DNA of 64,000 bases from Gemmatimonadota bacterium. GTDB taxonomy: Bacteria; Gemmatimonadota; Gemmatimonadetes; Longimicrobiales; Gaopeijiaceae. Positions 50,452 through 59,706 of the stretch are shown here, in pieces. Location: the NCBI GenBank assembly GCA_028874905.1, contig JAPPGZ010000092.1, positions 111,452 to 175,451 of the forward strand, written 5' to 3'. The number at the start of each line of letters is the position of its first letter. Position 1 is the stretch's first letter. The notes below the pieces were generated by a model that was not told the origin of the DNA, did not search any database, and saw only the letters and a program-made list of their open reading frames with translations. Both the position numbers and the translations under genes were made by a program.

Positions 50452-50477
50452 TGCAAGACGGCTACCCGTGTCTTGCA
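50452..50477. terminator. hairpin after the CocE-like gene
   Basis: TGCAAGAC (50452-50459) and GTCTTGCA (50470-50477) form a perfect 8-bp stem with a 10-base loop, then ATTTG. It lies 15 bases past the stop, in an AT-rich pocket that must also contain the promoter of the following AAA gene. Confidence 0.5.
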
Positions 50478-50566
50478 ATTTGTCATTCTGATTGATAATC
50501 TGCAAGGTAACATCCCGCCACCTTGATACTGCCAGCTCCATCATCCCTCGATGAGCCGGAGGCCCA

Positions 50567-51739
50567 ATGCCCGTCGTCGATCGCAACCTGGCGGGACCGC
50601 TCTTGAACCGTACGCGCCACTACCCGGTCGTCACCGTCACCGGACCCCGGCAATCGGGCAAGACTACGCTGTGCCGCACCGTTTTTCCCGATCGACCCTA
50701 CGTTTCGCTCGAGGGCATGGACGTGCGCACATATGCCCGCGAGGATCCCCGCGGCTTCCTGCGCGAATACCGTGACGGTGCAGTGATCGACGAGGTGCAG
50801 CGCGCGCCGGACTTGACCTCATACCTCCAGGAGGTGGTGGACGAAGATCCTACTCCGGGCCGTTTTGTGTTGACGGGGTCACAGCACTTCGGGCTGACCG
50901 AGGCGGTGAGTCAGTCACTGGCCGGCCGTGTTGGCGTGCTCCACCTGTTGCCTCCCGGGCTCGACGAGCTGGCCCGTTTTGGCGAGCCGGTACCGAGCCT
51001 GCTGGAGGTGCTCTGGACCGGCGCATACCCCAGGATTCACGACCGCCGCATTCCCCCCGACGTGTGGCTGCGGGACTACTTCGCCACGTATGTCGAGCGC
51101 GATGTCCGGTCGCTTCGCAATATCACCGACCTGGAGGCATTTTCAGCCTTCGTGCGAATGGCCGCCGGGCGTACCGCTGCCGAGATCAACCTTTCGGCGC
51201 TGGCGGGCGACATCGGTGTGCGGTACAACACGATTCGTGCCTGGCTGTCAGTTCTCGACGCTAGCTTCCTGATCTTTCGTCTGCCCGCCTTCCGCAGGAA
51301 CATCCGCAAACGTCAGATCAAGGCCCCGAAGCTTCACTTCCTCGACTGCGGGCTCGTGTGCCACCTGCTCCGCATTCGGTCCCCGGAAGAGCTGCGCCAC
51401 CACCCGCTACGCGGGGCGATTTTCGAAAGCTGGGTGGCTTCCGAGATCTTCAAGGCGGCGACGCACCGCGGGGTGCAGCCCTGGATGCACCACTACAGGG
51501 CGGCCGGCACCGAGGTCGACCTGATCGTCGACACGGGATCCGCGCTGATCCTCACCGAGGCCAAGTCGGGAAGCACCGTAACGCCGCGCTTTTTCGCGGG
51601 CATACTCAGACTCGGGCGCGAGCTGGCCAGCGCCGGATTCGCGATCGAGCACCGCGTCGTCTACGGGGGCGAGCGCCGCGATTCACGCGGTGATGCGGAA
51701 GTCGTCCCGTGGAATCGCCTCCTGGACCTCACCTGGTGA
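50567..51739 (+). CDS. AAA_14/DUF4143 ATP-binding protein
   Basis: 390 residues. Walker A GPRQSGKTT (26-34), Walker B GAVIDEVQRAPDL, sensor-1 GRFVLTGSQHF. The DUF4143 half follows (PDVWLRDYFATYVERDVRSL, ALAGDIGVRYNTIRAWLSVLDASFLIFRLPAF, LHFLDCGLVCHLL) and ends with GTEVDLIVDTGSALILTEAKSG, whose E-V-D...E-x-K spacing recalls PD-(D/E)xK nucleases. These proteins are common as isolated, patchily distributed genes; a link to mobile DNA or toxin-like functions has been proposed but is unproven. It stands alone here. Confidence 0.9.
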   Translation: MPVVDRNLAGPLLNRTRHYPVVTVTGPRQSGKTTLCRTVFPDRPYVSLEGMDVRTYAREDPRGFLREYRDGAVIDEVQRAPDLTSYLQEVVDEDPTPGRFVLTGSQHFGLTEAVSQSLAGRVGVLHLLPPGLDELARFGEPVPSLLEVLWTGAYPRIHDRRIPPDVWLRDYFATYVERDVRSLRNITDLEAFSAFVRMAAGRTAAEINLSALAGDIGVRYNTIRAWLSVLDASFLIFRLPAFRRNIRKRQIKAPKLHFLDCGLVCHLLRIRSPEELRHHPLRGAIFESWVASEIFKAATHRGVQPWMHHYRAAGTEVDLIVDTGSALILTEAKSGSTVTPRFFAGILRLGRELASAGFAIEHRVVYGGERRDSRGDAEVVPWNRLLDLTW

Positions 51740-51748
51740 GCGCCGCCC

Positions 51749-53746
51749 CTATCCGCCAACCTTCCCATAGACCCTGAAATCCAGCCTCGCGTCCATCCCC
51801 GGCCCGGTCGTCAGCTTCACCTTCACCGGCTCGCTCAGCCCACCCGGCGGGAGCCGATCGTGCGAGCCCATCCTGCCCTCGAACGACCACTCGCTGCCCT
51901 CTCGGGCCTCGCCACCCTCCGCGCGCAGCCGCACGGGTCCGTGCACAACCCCGTCCGACACGTTCCGAAGCTGCACTTCGACCGTCGCCGTGCCGCTTGC
52001 CGCATCGTAGACGACAGGCCCGGCCACCACGAGCAACGCGCCGGTGACATCCGTCTCCTCGCCGGTGGGGGCCGCCGGGGCGCTTGCCGTCACCTCCACC
52101 GTGGTCGTGAACAGTTCGTCGGTTCCGTTCCGGCGGCTGATCCAGAGGGGATGAAAGGCGCCGTTGGCGTCACCCGCGAGCCCGAGGTAATGACCGGGCT
52201 GGTTGCCCCGCGCGTTGTCGAAGGAGACCTCCAGGCGGGCGTGGTCCAGATCCCCGAAGTACTCCGCCCTGGCATTGCGGCTCTGCTCGGCCATCACCAC
52301 GGTCATGCGCTGAACCAGGTCCATCTTCGCGATCTCTTCTTCGGTCAGGTCCTTCACGTCGGGGTCGGCCGCGACGTTGTGGACGCGCGCCACGGGGGCG
52401 TGCGCCGGCGGCGGGCAGGACGGTGCGCTCGCCACGGGGACGTTCGCGCCGAAGGTCTCGCCGCCATCCGACGACGACGTGAAGAACAGCTCCCAGCAGC
52501 GGCGCGTATCGTCGCGGCGCCGGTCGTACCACGCGACGCCCACGACCCCGTCCCGGTTGACCTCGACCACGGGAAGCATGCGGTCGTCGAGCGGGTCGCC
52601 CGGCGCCGGCGGTTCGTTGTCGTTGAGCCGCATCTGGTCCGACCAGCTCCGCCCGCCGTCGGTGGAGCGCCGGAACCAGACATCGGAGGTGGCGGCGGTC
52701 GCCGCGTCCCCTCCGGTCACCCCGTCCCACACGACGTAGATGTTGTCGGCGTGCGGCCCGTCCGTGCGGTCCCAGGCCACGATCGGCAGCGTGAACGCGC
52801 TGGTCATCTCGGTCTGGGCGTAGGGCCACGAGTGGGTGCCGACCCGGAACGCGACCTCTGGCTCGGTGAAGGTCTCGCCGCCGTCCTCGGACCGCATGGT
52901 GAAGAACGGCATCCGGGCGTTCTTCTCGTCGCTCAGCGGGAAGAAGTACTGGTAGAAGGTGACCAGGAGCGTCCCGTCGGAGAGCACGACCGGCTCGGTG
53001 GCCACCAGCTTGCCGCCGGGGATCGTCGCCAGCAGCTTCGGCTCGCTCACCGTGTTGCCGCCGTCGTCGAGGGTGTGCAGGAAGAGCTGAAAGTCGTCCC
53101 GGATGAACGAATCGCGCACGTCGTTCCACACCACGTAGAGGCGCCCGCGGTTGGGGCCGTCGCTCCAGTCCGCGGCGATGCGGGCGTGGTCGGGCGGCAC
53201 GGGGCTGCGCAGACGCGCCGGGCCGGTCCAGGTGGCCCCTTCGTCGTCGGTCGACCATACCATGATCGTGCCGTCGCTGCGCACGGATTCGCCGAACATG
53301 TCACCCATCGTGTTGGCGCCGACGTAGCAGTACAGGATCCACATCCTGCCGTCGGGGCCGGGCACCACCATCGGGTCGAACGCGCCGACTTCGTCGCCGG
53401 GCAGCATGATCGGCTCCCAGGCCACGCCGCCGTTGCGGCTCAGGAAGGCCGCGTTGTTGCGCGTGGCCAGCGTCATGGCGATTGCCGGATCCGGGAAGCT
53501 CAACCCGCCCGTCTGGGTGACCGCGATCAGGAAGTCGGGGTTGTCCTGACTGGCCGCGATCCAGGGCTCGTTGAACTGGCCGGGCCCCACGCGCAGGTTG
53601 GGGCCGACGACGACCTCGGGGGACTGGGCGGCGAGGGGGGTGGTGAGTGCGAGCGGGCCGGTGAGAGGGCCATTGACGGGGATCAACCCGATCGCGACGA
53701 TGCCCGCCGCCAGTGTGATGACGGCCCGCAGAGGACTCGTCCTCAT
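51749..53746 (-). CDS. secreted sialidase-fold (BNR/Asp-box) protein
   Basis: 665 residues, AAGGAG 8 bases before ATG 53746, signal peptide ending PLAAQ. A single six-bladed propeller is suggested by SRNGGVAW, STDDEGATW, SEDGGETF, STDGGRSW and SSDGGETF boxes. The conserved Arg triad and catalytic Tyr/Glu of true sialidases cannot be confirmed. A C-terminal Ig-like domain (GTATVEVQLRNVSDGVVHGPVRLRAEGG) closes the protein. Divergent from the sarcosine oxidase locus. Confidence 0.8.
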   Translation of the reverse strand: MRTSPLRAVITLAAGIVAIGLIPVNGPLTGPLALTTPLAAQSPEVVVGPNLRVGPGQFNEPWIAASQDNPDFLIAVTQTGGLSFPDPAIAMTLATRNNAAFLSRNGGVAWEPIMLPGDEVGAFDPMVVPGPDGRMWILYCYVGANTMGDMFGESVRSDGTIMVWSTDDEGATWTGPARLRSPVPPDHARIAADWSDGPNRGRLYVVWNDVRDSFIRDDFQLFLHTLDDGGNTVSEPKLLATIPGGKLVATEPVVLSDGTLLVTFYQYFFPLSDEKNARMPFFTMRSEDGGETFTEPEVAFRVGTHSWPYAQTEMTSAFTLPIVAWDRTDGPHADNIYVVWDGVTGGDAATAATSDVWFRRSTDGGRSWSDQMRLNDNEPPAPGDPLDDRMLPVVEVNRDGVVGVAWYDRRRDDTRRCWELFFTSSSDGGETFGANVPVASAPSCPPPAHAPVARVHNVAADPDVKDLTEEEIAKMDLVQRMTVVMAEQSRNARAEYFGDLDHARLEVSFDNARGNQPGHYLGLAGDANGAFHPLWISRRNGTDELFTTTVEVTASAPAAPTGEETDVTGALLVVAGPVVYDAASGTATVEVQLRNVSDGVVHGPVRLRAEGGEAREGSEWSFEGRMGSHDRLPPGGLSEPVKVKLTTGPGMDARLDFRVYGKVGG

Positions 53747-53840
53747 GGTCCAGCTCCTTGCAAAAAGCGGTCGGTGGTCGAAAGTCTGTGTTGATCACCA
53801 TGACTGCCCGCTCTGGCCGAAACAAGAGAGAATGCTGCGT

Positions 53841-55148
53841 ATGAACCACGACTACGACGCGATCATCATCGGTGCCGGAGTCATCGGCACGGCCACCGGC
53901 TTCGAACTCGCCAAGCGCGGCTACCGCACCCTCAACGTGGACAAGCAGCCGACGGCCGGTTCCGGCTCGACGTGCAACACCTGCGCGATCATCCGGCTGC
54001 ACTACTCCACCCCCGACGGCTGCGCGATGGCCCGCGAGAGCTACTTCTACTGGCTCGACTGGGGCCGCTACCTGGGCGTTGCCGACGAGATGGGGCTGGC
54101 GAAGTACGTCAACACGGGATGCCTCGTCATCAAGAACGACCGCAACAGGAACCTCGTGAACGTGATGGCCGCGCTCGACGAGCTGCACGTCGCGTACGAG
54201 GACCTCACCGCCGACGGGGTGCGCGCGCGGTTCGCCTGGATCGACACCCGCACCTACGGCCCGCCGGTGACCACCGACGACGACCGCTTCGGCGAACCCA
54301 CGGGCGGGCACATCCGCGGAGCCGTCTACATCCCCGAGTCGGGCTACATCGACGATCCCACCCTCGCGTGCCACAACCTGCAGCGGGCGAACGAGGCGCA
54401 TGGCGGCGAGTATCGTTTCAACGCGGAGGTTGTGGAGGTTTTGAAGAGCGGAGGCCGCGTCGCTGGAATACGCCTCGCCGACGGCTCGGAGGTCCGCGCG
54501 CCGGTGGTGGTTAATGTGGGCGGACCCCACTCGGCGATCATCAACCGAATGGCCGGCGTTCTCGACGGCATGAACATCTCGACGCGCGCCCTCAAGCAGG
54601 AGGTGTGCTACGTCCCGGCCCCCGCCGGCCTGGACTACAACCAGCTCGCGCCCCTCATCTCGGATGGCGACATCGGCTGCTACTCGCGGCCGACCACCGG
54701 CAACCACATCCTGATCGGCTCGGAAGACCCGCCCTGCGACGTGCTCGAGTGGGTGGAGGACCCGGACGACTACAACACCAACTTCACCCACCAGTGGGAG
54801 ACCCAGGTGATGCGCGAGGCCCAGCGGCTCAAGGGCCTGGGCATCCCCGGGCAGACGGGCGGGTTGGTCGACCTGTACGACGTGTCCGACGACTGGATCC
54901 CGATCTACGACAAGTCCGATCTGCCCGGCTTCTACATGGCCGTGGGGACTTCGGGGAACCAGTTCAAGAACGCCCCCGTGGCGGGCAAGCTCATGGCCGA
55001 GCTGATCGAGCAGGTCGAGGGCGGGCACGACCACGACGCCGACCCGGTCACGATACCGCTCACGTACACACGCCGGACCTGTGACGTCGGCTTCTTCAGC
55101 AGGAGGAGGTCGCTGAATCCGGACTCGTCGTATTCGGTCATCGGTTGA
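53841..55148 (+). CDS. FAD-dependent oxidoreductase, SoxB paralog
   Basis: 435 residues from ATG 53841 (MNHDYDAIIIGAGVIG); ATG 53832 is an alternative with poorer SD spacing. Dinucleotide-binding GxGxxG at the N-terminus, GSTCNTCAIIRLHYSTPDG, IPESGYIDDPTLACHNLQRAN, VNVGGPHSAIINRMAG, and a GTSGNQFKNAPVAGKLMAELI FAD-domain closing motif. Belongs to the DAO/sarcosine oxidase beta family. Unlike the adjacent soxB, the position of the FMN-linking His (RHDAV) reads DDPTL, so covalent FMN is unlikely. It heads the sarcosine oxidase cluster. Confidence 0.88.
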   Translation: MNHDYDAIIIGAGVIGTATGFELAKRGYRTLNVDKQPTAGSGSTCNTCAIIRLHYSTPDGCAMARESYFYWLDWGRYLGVADEMGLAKYVNTGCLVIKNDRNRNLVNVMAALDELHVAYEDLTADGVRARFAWIDTRTYGPPVTTDDDRFGEPTGGHIRGAVYIPESGYIDDPTLACHNLQRANEAHGGEYRFNAEVVEVLKSGGRVAGIRLADGSEVRAPVVVNVGGPHSAIINRMAGVLDGMNISTRALKQEVCYVPAPAGLDYNQLAPLISDGDIGCYSRPTTGNHILIGSEDPPCDVLEWVEDPDDYNTNFTHQWETQVMREAQRLKGLGIPGQTGGLVDLYDVSDDWIPIYDKSDLPGFYMAVGTSGNQFKNAPVAGKLMAELIEQVEGGHDHDADPVTIPLTYTRRTCDVGFFSRRRSLNPDSSYSVIG

Positions 55149-55185
55149 TGATTCCGGACAGGCGCAGGGCGGGCCGCCCTGATCG

Positions 55186-56406
55186 ATGAGCTGGCTCCGA
55201 CCCAGCCGTCTCTGGCGCGCCGCGCCGCTTAAGCGCCACTACGAAGTCGTCATTATCGGCGGCGGCATCCACGGCCTCGCGACCGCCTACTACCTGGCCC
55301 GCACACACGGTATCCGCGACGTCGCCGTGCTCGAGTCCCACTACATCGGCTTCGGCGGGTCCGGGCGAAACACCGCGATCGTCCGGGCCAACCAGCGCAC
55401 GGCCGAGAATGTGCGGCTCTACGACGAAGGCCTGAAGCTGTGGCCCGTCCTGACCGACGAACTCGACTTCAACCTGATGTTTTTCAACTGTGGGAACCTG
55501 AACCTCGGGCACAGCGAAGCCGCGATGAACGCGTTCCGCATGCAGGCCAGCACCCACAACCTCCTGGGCGTGAAGTCCGAGCTGCTCGACCCGCAGCAGT
55601 GCGCCGACGTGATCCCGGGGCTCGACATCTCCGACCGTCTTGCGTTTCCGATACACGGAGGCCTGTACCATCCGCCCGGCGGGATCGTGCGGCATGACGC
55701 GGTCGTGTGGGGTCTGGCCAAGGGGGCGAGCGAGCACGGCGTGCACATCCACCAGGGGTGCGAGGTCCGGGGCATCGACACCCGCGAAGGCCGCGTGACC
55801 GGAGTCCGCACCAGCCTGGGCGCCATCGGGTGCAAGCGGCTGGGCATCATGGCGGGGGGATATGGCTCGGCGGTGGCCGCCATGCTGGGGATCGAGCTGC
55901 CCATCCATCCCCTCACGATCCAGGCGATGGTCACACACCCCTTCAAGCCGTTTCTCCACCACGTCTTCAGCTCGGGCGCGTACCACGTCTACGCCAACCA
56001 GACGCTCAAGGGGGAGATCGCGACCGGCGCCCACATGGACCCGCAGGTCAACTACACGACCGACGCGACCGCCTACTACCTCAAGCACCAGGCCGAGGCC
56101 CTCAGCGAACTCATGCCGGCGCTGCGCGGCGTCCGCTTCATGCGAATCTGGTCGGGCCTCGCCGACATGACACCGGACATGGCGCCGATCATGGAGGGCG
56201 AGCTGGGCTGCGACGGGCTCTATCTGGACGCCGGCTGGGGATACTTCGGCTTCAAGTCCGGCCCGGTGGCGGGCAAGTACATGGCCGAGTACATGTCGAG
56301 CGGCGAGCGGCCGGAGATCCTCAGGGCGTTTCAGCTGAAACGTTTCCTGGAGGGTCGCTACTCGGGTGAAACGGCGTCGGTCATGAAGTACGGGCACTGG
56401 GACTGA
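55186..56406 (+). CDS. soxB: sarcosine oxidase beta subunit
   Basis: 406 residues. VVIIGGGIHGLATAYYLA is the FAD site; GGLYHPPGGIVRHDAVVWG keeps His170, equivalent to the His that covalently binds FMN in corynebacterial TSOX; IWSGLADMTPDMAPIM and AGWGYFGFKSGPVAGKYMAEY complete the family signature. It oxidises sarcosine (N-methylglycine) to glycine with formaldehyde or methylene-THF, as part of the alpha-beta-gamma-delta complex. A perfect 16-bp palindrome lies near the 3' end. Confidence 0.93.
   Translation: MSWLRPSRLWRAAPLKRHYEVVIIGGGIHGLATAYYLARTHGIRDVAVLESHYIGFGGSGRNTAIVRANQRTAENVRLYDEGLKLWPVLTDELDFNLMFFNCGNLNLGHSEAAMNAFRMQASTHNLLGVKSELLDPQQCADVIPGLDISDRLAFPIHGGLYHPPGGIVRHDAVVWGLAKGASEHGVHIHQGCEVRGIDTREGRVTGVRTSLGAIGCKRLGIMAGGYGSAVAAMLGIELPIHPLTIQAMVTHPFKPFLHHVFSSGAYHVYANQTLKGEIATGAHMDPQVNYTTDATAYYLKHQAEALSELMPALRGVRFMRIWSGLADMTPDMAPIMEGELGCDGLYLDAGWGYFGFKSGPVAGKYMAEYMSSGERPEILRAFQLKRFLEGRYSGETASVMKYGHWD
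56327..56342. repeat. palindrome copy 3 (CGTTTCAGCTGAAACG)
   Basis: Perfect copy near the 3' end of soxB, encoding FQLKR in the same frame as in galK. Confidence 0.85.
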
Positions 56407-56413
56407 CGCGGTC

Positions 56414-56656
56414 ATGACCTTTCGGCTCACCTGCCCCGTCTGCGGCAAGCGCGATGTGTACGAGTTCACCTTCGGCGGACAGGAGCGGGGTCCGCGGCCG
56501 GAGCAGGACGGGCTGAGCGCGGAGGAACACTTCCGGTGGACGCAGTTCCGCCTGATCCCGAACGAGCCGCAGGAGGAATGGTGGTACCACGGGCAGGGCT
56601 GCGGCGTGTGGTTCAAGACGACTCGGGATCCGGGCACCAACCGGGAGGTCAAGTGA
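56414..56656 (+). CDS. soxD: sarcosine oxidase delta subunit
   Basis: 80 residues. Zinc ligands CPVCG near residue 7, EEHFRW and QGCGVW match the small Zn-binding delta subunit. GRP/EWWYHGQGCGVWFKTTRDP is conserved. It starts 7 bases after soxB and its stop overlaps soxA. Confidence 0.93.
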   Translation: MTFRLTCPVCGKRDVYEFTFGGQERGPRPEQDGLSAEEHFRWTQFRLIPNEPQEEWWYHGQGCGVWFKTTRDPGTNREVK

Positions 56657-59600
56657 GCCGCGGGCGTGCGGGGGGAAGCCACCAGCGTCGGCAGGGGAGC
56701 CGACCGCGTCCAGGGCCGAGCCGCCTGCGCCCGGGGCCGACGTGCCGCGTCGATTTCTCCCGCCCGCTTGACTTCACCTTCCTGGACCGGGAAATGACCG
56801 GGTACGCGGGCGATACGGTGGCTTCCGCGCTGTACGGCGCCGGAGTGCGGATCTTTGGCCGCAGCCTCAAGTATCATCGCCCACGCGGGCTGTACAGCAT
56901 GGAGGGTGAGTCGGCCAACACGTTCATGTCGATCGACGGGATCCCGAACGAATGCGCGGAGACCACGGAACTCCGCGCCGGGATGGCGATCGCGCCCCAG
57001 AACGTGCGCGGCGACCCGAGGAGGGATCGCTTCGGTTTCCTCAACGCGTTCGACCGGCTGATGCCGGCGGGATTCTACTACCATCTCTTCCATCGTCCCC
57101 AATTCCTCTGGCCGCTGTTCCAGTCCGGCCTCCGGCGGATGGCGGGCACCGGCGTCCTTGATCTGCAGGGGGACTACGGGACCGGCGTTCGGACCGAACG
57201 CTACCTGAACGCTGACGTGGTGGTGGTCGGGGGTGGTCCGGCGGGAATGGCGGCGGCGCTGGCCGCGGGCGAGAGTGGGCTCAGGGTCTGCCTCTTCGAG
57301 CGGCGCAGGCAGCTCGGCGGACAAATGTCCTGGCGGGTTCGCGACTTCGAAGGCGAGCCCCTGTACCGGCGCGCCGAGGCGCTCGCCGCCCGGGTACGGG
57401 CCGCGGAGAATGTGAAAGTTCTCACAAGGTCGCTGGCCACCGGTGTCTGGGGCGAGAACCTCGTGACGGGGTTTACGGTGGGTACGGAGGACGACCCGTT
57501 TCGGGAATGCCACTGGGAATGCCGGGCAAGGACCGTGGTGGTAGCCGCGGGGTGCATGGACCGGCCGCTCGTGTTCAACCAGAACGACCGACCCGGCGTG
57601 ATGCAGGTCGGCACGGCGTGGCGTCTGGCGCGCACCTACGGGATTCGCCCGGGCAAGTCGGTTGCCTTCAGCGTGGCCGACGACCTGGGCCTCGAGGCAG
57701 CGATCGATCTCGACGACCTGGGCGTCAGAGTCCGTTTCATCGCCGACGCCCGCGAATCCGGACAACAGGATCGAGCGGTCTTTCAGGCCCTTAGCGACCG
57801 CGCGATACCTTTTTTCCCGGGGTGCGCCGTCTCTCGGGCGGTGGGGAGGAAACGTGTGAGGGGCTGCGTCCTTCGCTCTCTCAAGGGTCGAGGATCCCGT
57901 CGCTTCCACTGTGACCTGCTGGTTGCCAACGCCGGGATGCAGCCCAGGATCGGGACCCTCGCGACGGCCAATGCCCGGCTCGCGTACTGCGCGCACACCC
58001 ATGGCTATCAGCCCACCGAACTGCCGCCGGGAGTATTCGTTGCGGGAAGCATGACGGGTCTGCGCGATCCGCGTTCCATCGAGGCTTCGGGACGGGTCGC
58101 CGGGTACGGGGCGGCGGTGTGGTGCGGCGACCGGGCGAAGAGCGGCGCGCGCGCTGCGGGCAGGGGTCCGTCGCTGTCGCCGGGCCGGGCATCACGGGCC
58201 GCCGAGGCCGCCGTGCGGGAGGCGAAAGCCCTGCCCGGTCCGCCAGCCGGCTGCGGAATCATCCATGCCCCCGCGATCGGCCGCGGTGCGAAAGCGTTCG
58301 TCGACCTGGACGAGGACGGCACCTACAAGAACGTGAAGGAGTCGATGGCTCGGGGACTGGACGTGCCGGAACTTGCCAAGCGCTTCGCCGGGTTCGGCCT
58401 CGGGCCGGGCCAGTACCGGGTCGCGGGCCAGAACCTCGCGATGATCATGGCCGACCTGAGGGGCGACCCGGTGGAGACAGCGCATGCCACGACCGTGCGT
58501 CCGCCGCTGGGCGCTCCGAGTATCGCGACATTGGCGGGGCCGGGCCACGACGTGCACAAGCGGACGCCGCTGCACGCCGAACAGGCCGCAAGAGGGGCGG
58601 TCTTCCGCCGTGCGGGACCCTGGCAGCGGGCGCGTCACTTCGGCGACGATCCGTCCTGCCGCGACGAGATCCGGAACGTGCGCACCAACGTCGGCATCCT
58701 CGACAGCTCGCCGCTCGGCAAGTTCCGGATCCATGGCCCGGATGCCCTGAAGGCGCTGCAGCGGGTCTACATATCCGACATGCGCAAGACCCGCCCGGGC
58801 TCTTGCAAGTACTCCGCGATGTGCAATGACATGGGCCAGCTCATGGATGACGGTGTCGTCGTCAACGAAGGCCCGGACGACTACTACTTCACGACCAGTT
58901 CGGCCAGGGCGGGGGCGACCGTCGAATGGTTCCGCTTCCACACCCGGCACGACGGCTGGGACTACAACCTTGTCAACCTCACCGACGCGCTGGGTTCGCT
59001 CAACATCGCCGGGCCCAACGCGCGCAGGGTACTGGAGCGGGTCACCGGCGCCAACGTCTCCAACGAGGCGTTCCCGTACCTGGCGTGCCGGCGGATCACC
59101 GTCGGCGGCGGGGTCGAGGCGCGCTGTCTGCGGCTGGGGTTCGTGGGTGAACTCTCCTTCGAACTGCACGCGCCGGCGAGCTGCGTACCGTACCTGTGGG
59201 ATCTGCTGATGGAGGCGGGGGCCGACTTCCGGGTCCGGCCGTTTGGCCTGGAGGCGCAGAACTGCCTGCGTGCCGAAAAGGGCCACGTCATCATCGGGAC
59301 GGAGTCGGAGCAGCGCGTCACGCTGACGGACATCGGGATGGGGTGGATGTGGGACCGCGAGAACACGGTGTCGAAGAAGGTGGGCGCCCCCGCGCTGCGG
59401 GCGTGCGAGCGGCAGCCCGGACGCTTGAAGCTGGTGGGGTTACGGGTTGAGGAAGGTGCGAAGGCGCCCCGTGACGGGACGCTGGTGGTCGACGGGGAGA
59501 AGATCGTGGGGTACGTGTGCACGACGCGCAGCAGCGAGACGCTGGGGTGGCAGTATGGCCTGGCGCTTGTGCACAGGGAGCATGCTTTCCCGGGGCGGCG

Positions 59601-59706
59601 CATCCACCTCTGCCACGAGGAGAAGGCGGGAGGCCGCGTGACCTCCACGGCATTTGTGATATCGCCGCACTTCTACGATCCAAGGGGACAAAGGCTGCGC
59701 TCATGA
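56653..59706 (+). CDS. soxA: sarcosine oxidase alpha subunit
   Basis: 1017 residues from GTG 56653, overlapping the soxD stop (GTGA) with GGGAGG just upstream. The first 30 residues are an unusual Arg/Gly/Pro-rich extension; homology begins at VDFSRPLDFTFLDREMTGYAGDTVASAL. NAD-binding VVVVGGGPAGMAAALAA near residue 195 and a C-terminal aminomethyltransferase (GCV_T-like) folate domain from about 660 (SPLGKFRIHGPDALKALQRVY, GFVGELSFELHAPAS, RAEKGHVIIGTE). It channels the methyl carbon to tetrahydrofolate. Confidence 0.93.
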   Translation: MSRGRAGGSHQRRQGSRPRPGPSRLRPGPTCRVDFSRPLDFTFLDREMTGYAGDTVASALYGAGVRIFGRSLKYHRPRGLYSMEGESANTFMSIDGIPNECAETTELRAGMAIAPQNVRGDPRRDRFGFLNAFDRLMPAGFYYHLFHRPQFLWPLFQSGLRRMAGTGVLDLQGDYGTGVRTERYLNADVVVVGGGPAGMAAALAAGESGLRVCLFERRRQLGGQMSWRVRDFEGEPLYRRAEALAARVRAAENVKVLTRSLATGVWGENLVTGFTVGTEDDPFRECHWECRARTVVVAAGCMDRPLVFNQNDRPGVMQVGTAWRLARTYGIRPGKSVAFSVADDLGLEAAIDLDDLGVRVRFIADARESGQQDRAVFQALSDRAIPFFPGCAVSRAVGRKRVRGCVLRSLKGRGSRRFHCDLLVANAGMQPRIGTLATANARLAYCAHTHGYQPTELPPGVFVAGSMTGLRDPRSIEASGRVAGYGAAVWCGDRAKSGARAAGRGPSLSPGRASRAAEAAVREAKALPGPPAGCGIIHAPAIGRGAKAFVDLDEDGTYKNVKESMARGLDVPELAKRFAGFGLGPGQYRVAGQNLAMIMADLRGDPVETAHATTVRPPLGAPSIATLAGPGHDVHKRTPLHAEQAARGAVFRRAGPWQRARHFGDDPSCRDEIRNVRTNVGILDSSPLGKFRIHGPDALKALQRVYISDMRKTRPGSCKYSAMCNDMGQLMDDGVVVNEGPDDYYFTTSSARAGATVEWFRFHTRHDGWDYNLVNLTDALGSLNIAGPNARRVLERVTGANVSNEAFPYLACRRITVGGGVEARCLRLGFVGELSFELHAPASCVPYLWDLLMEAGADFRVRPFGLEAQNCLRAEKGHVIIGTESEQRVTLTDIGMGWMWDRENTVSKKVGAPALRACERQPGRLKLVGLRVEEGAKAPRDGTLVVDGEKIVGYVCTTRSSETLGWQYGLALVHREHAFPGRRIHLCHEEKAGGRVTSTAFVISPHFYDPRGQRLRS

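Noticed and set aside
50769-51693. AAA_14 gene as part of a restriction or toxin-antitoxin system
   Set aside because: No methyltransferase, small antitoxin-like ORF or partner gene on either side.
55138-58002. 954-residue minus-strand ORF opposite soxB and soxA
   Set aside because: It is antisense to clear sarcosine oxidase genes, is rich in Arg/Pro/His/Gly and has no recognisable domain. Long antisense ORFs are expected at this GC content.
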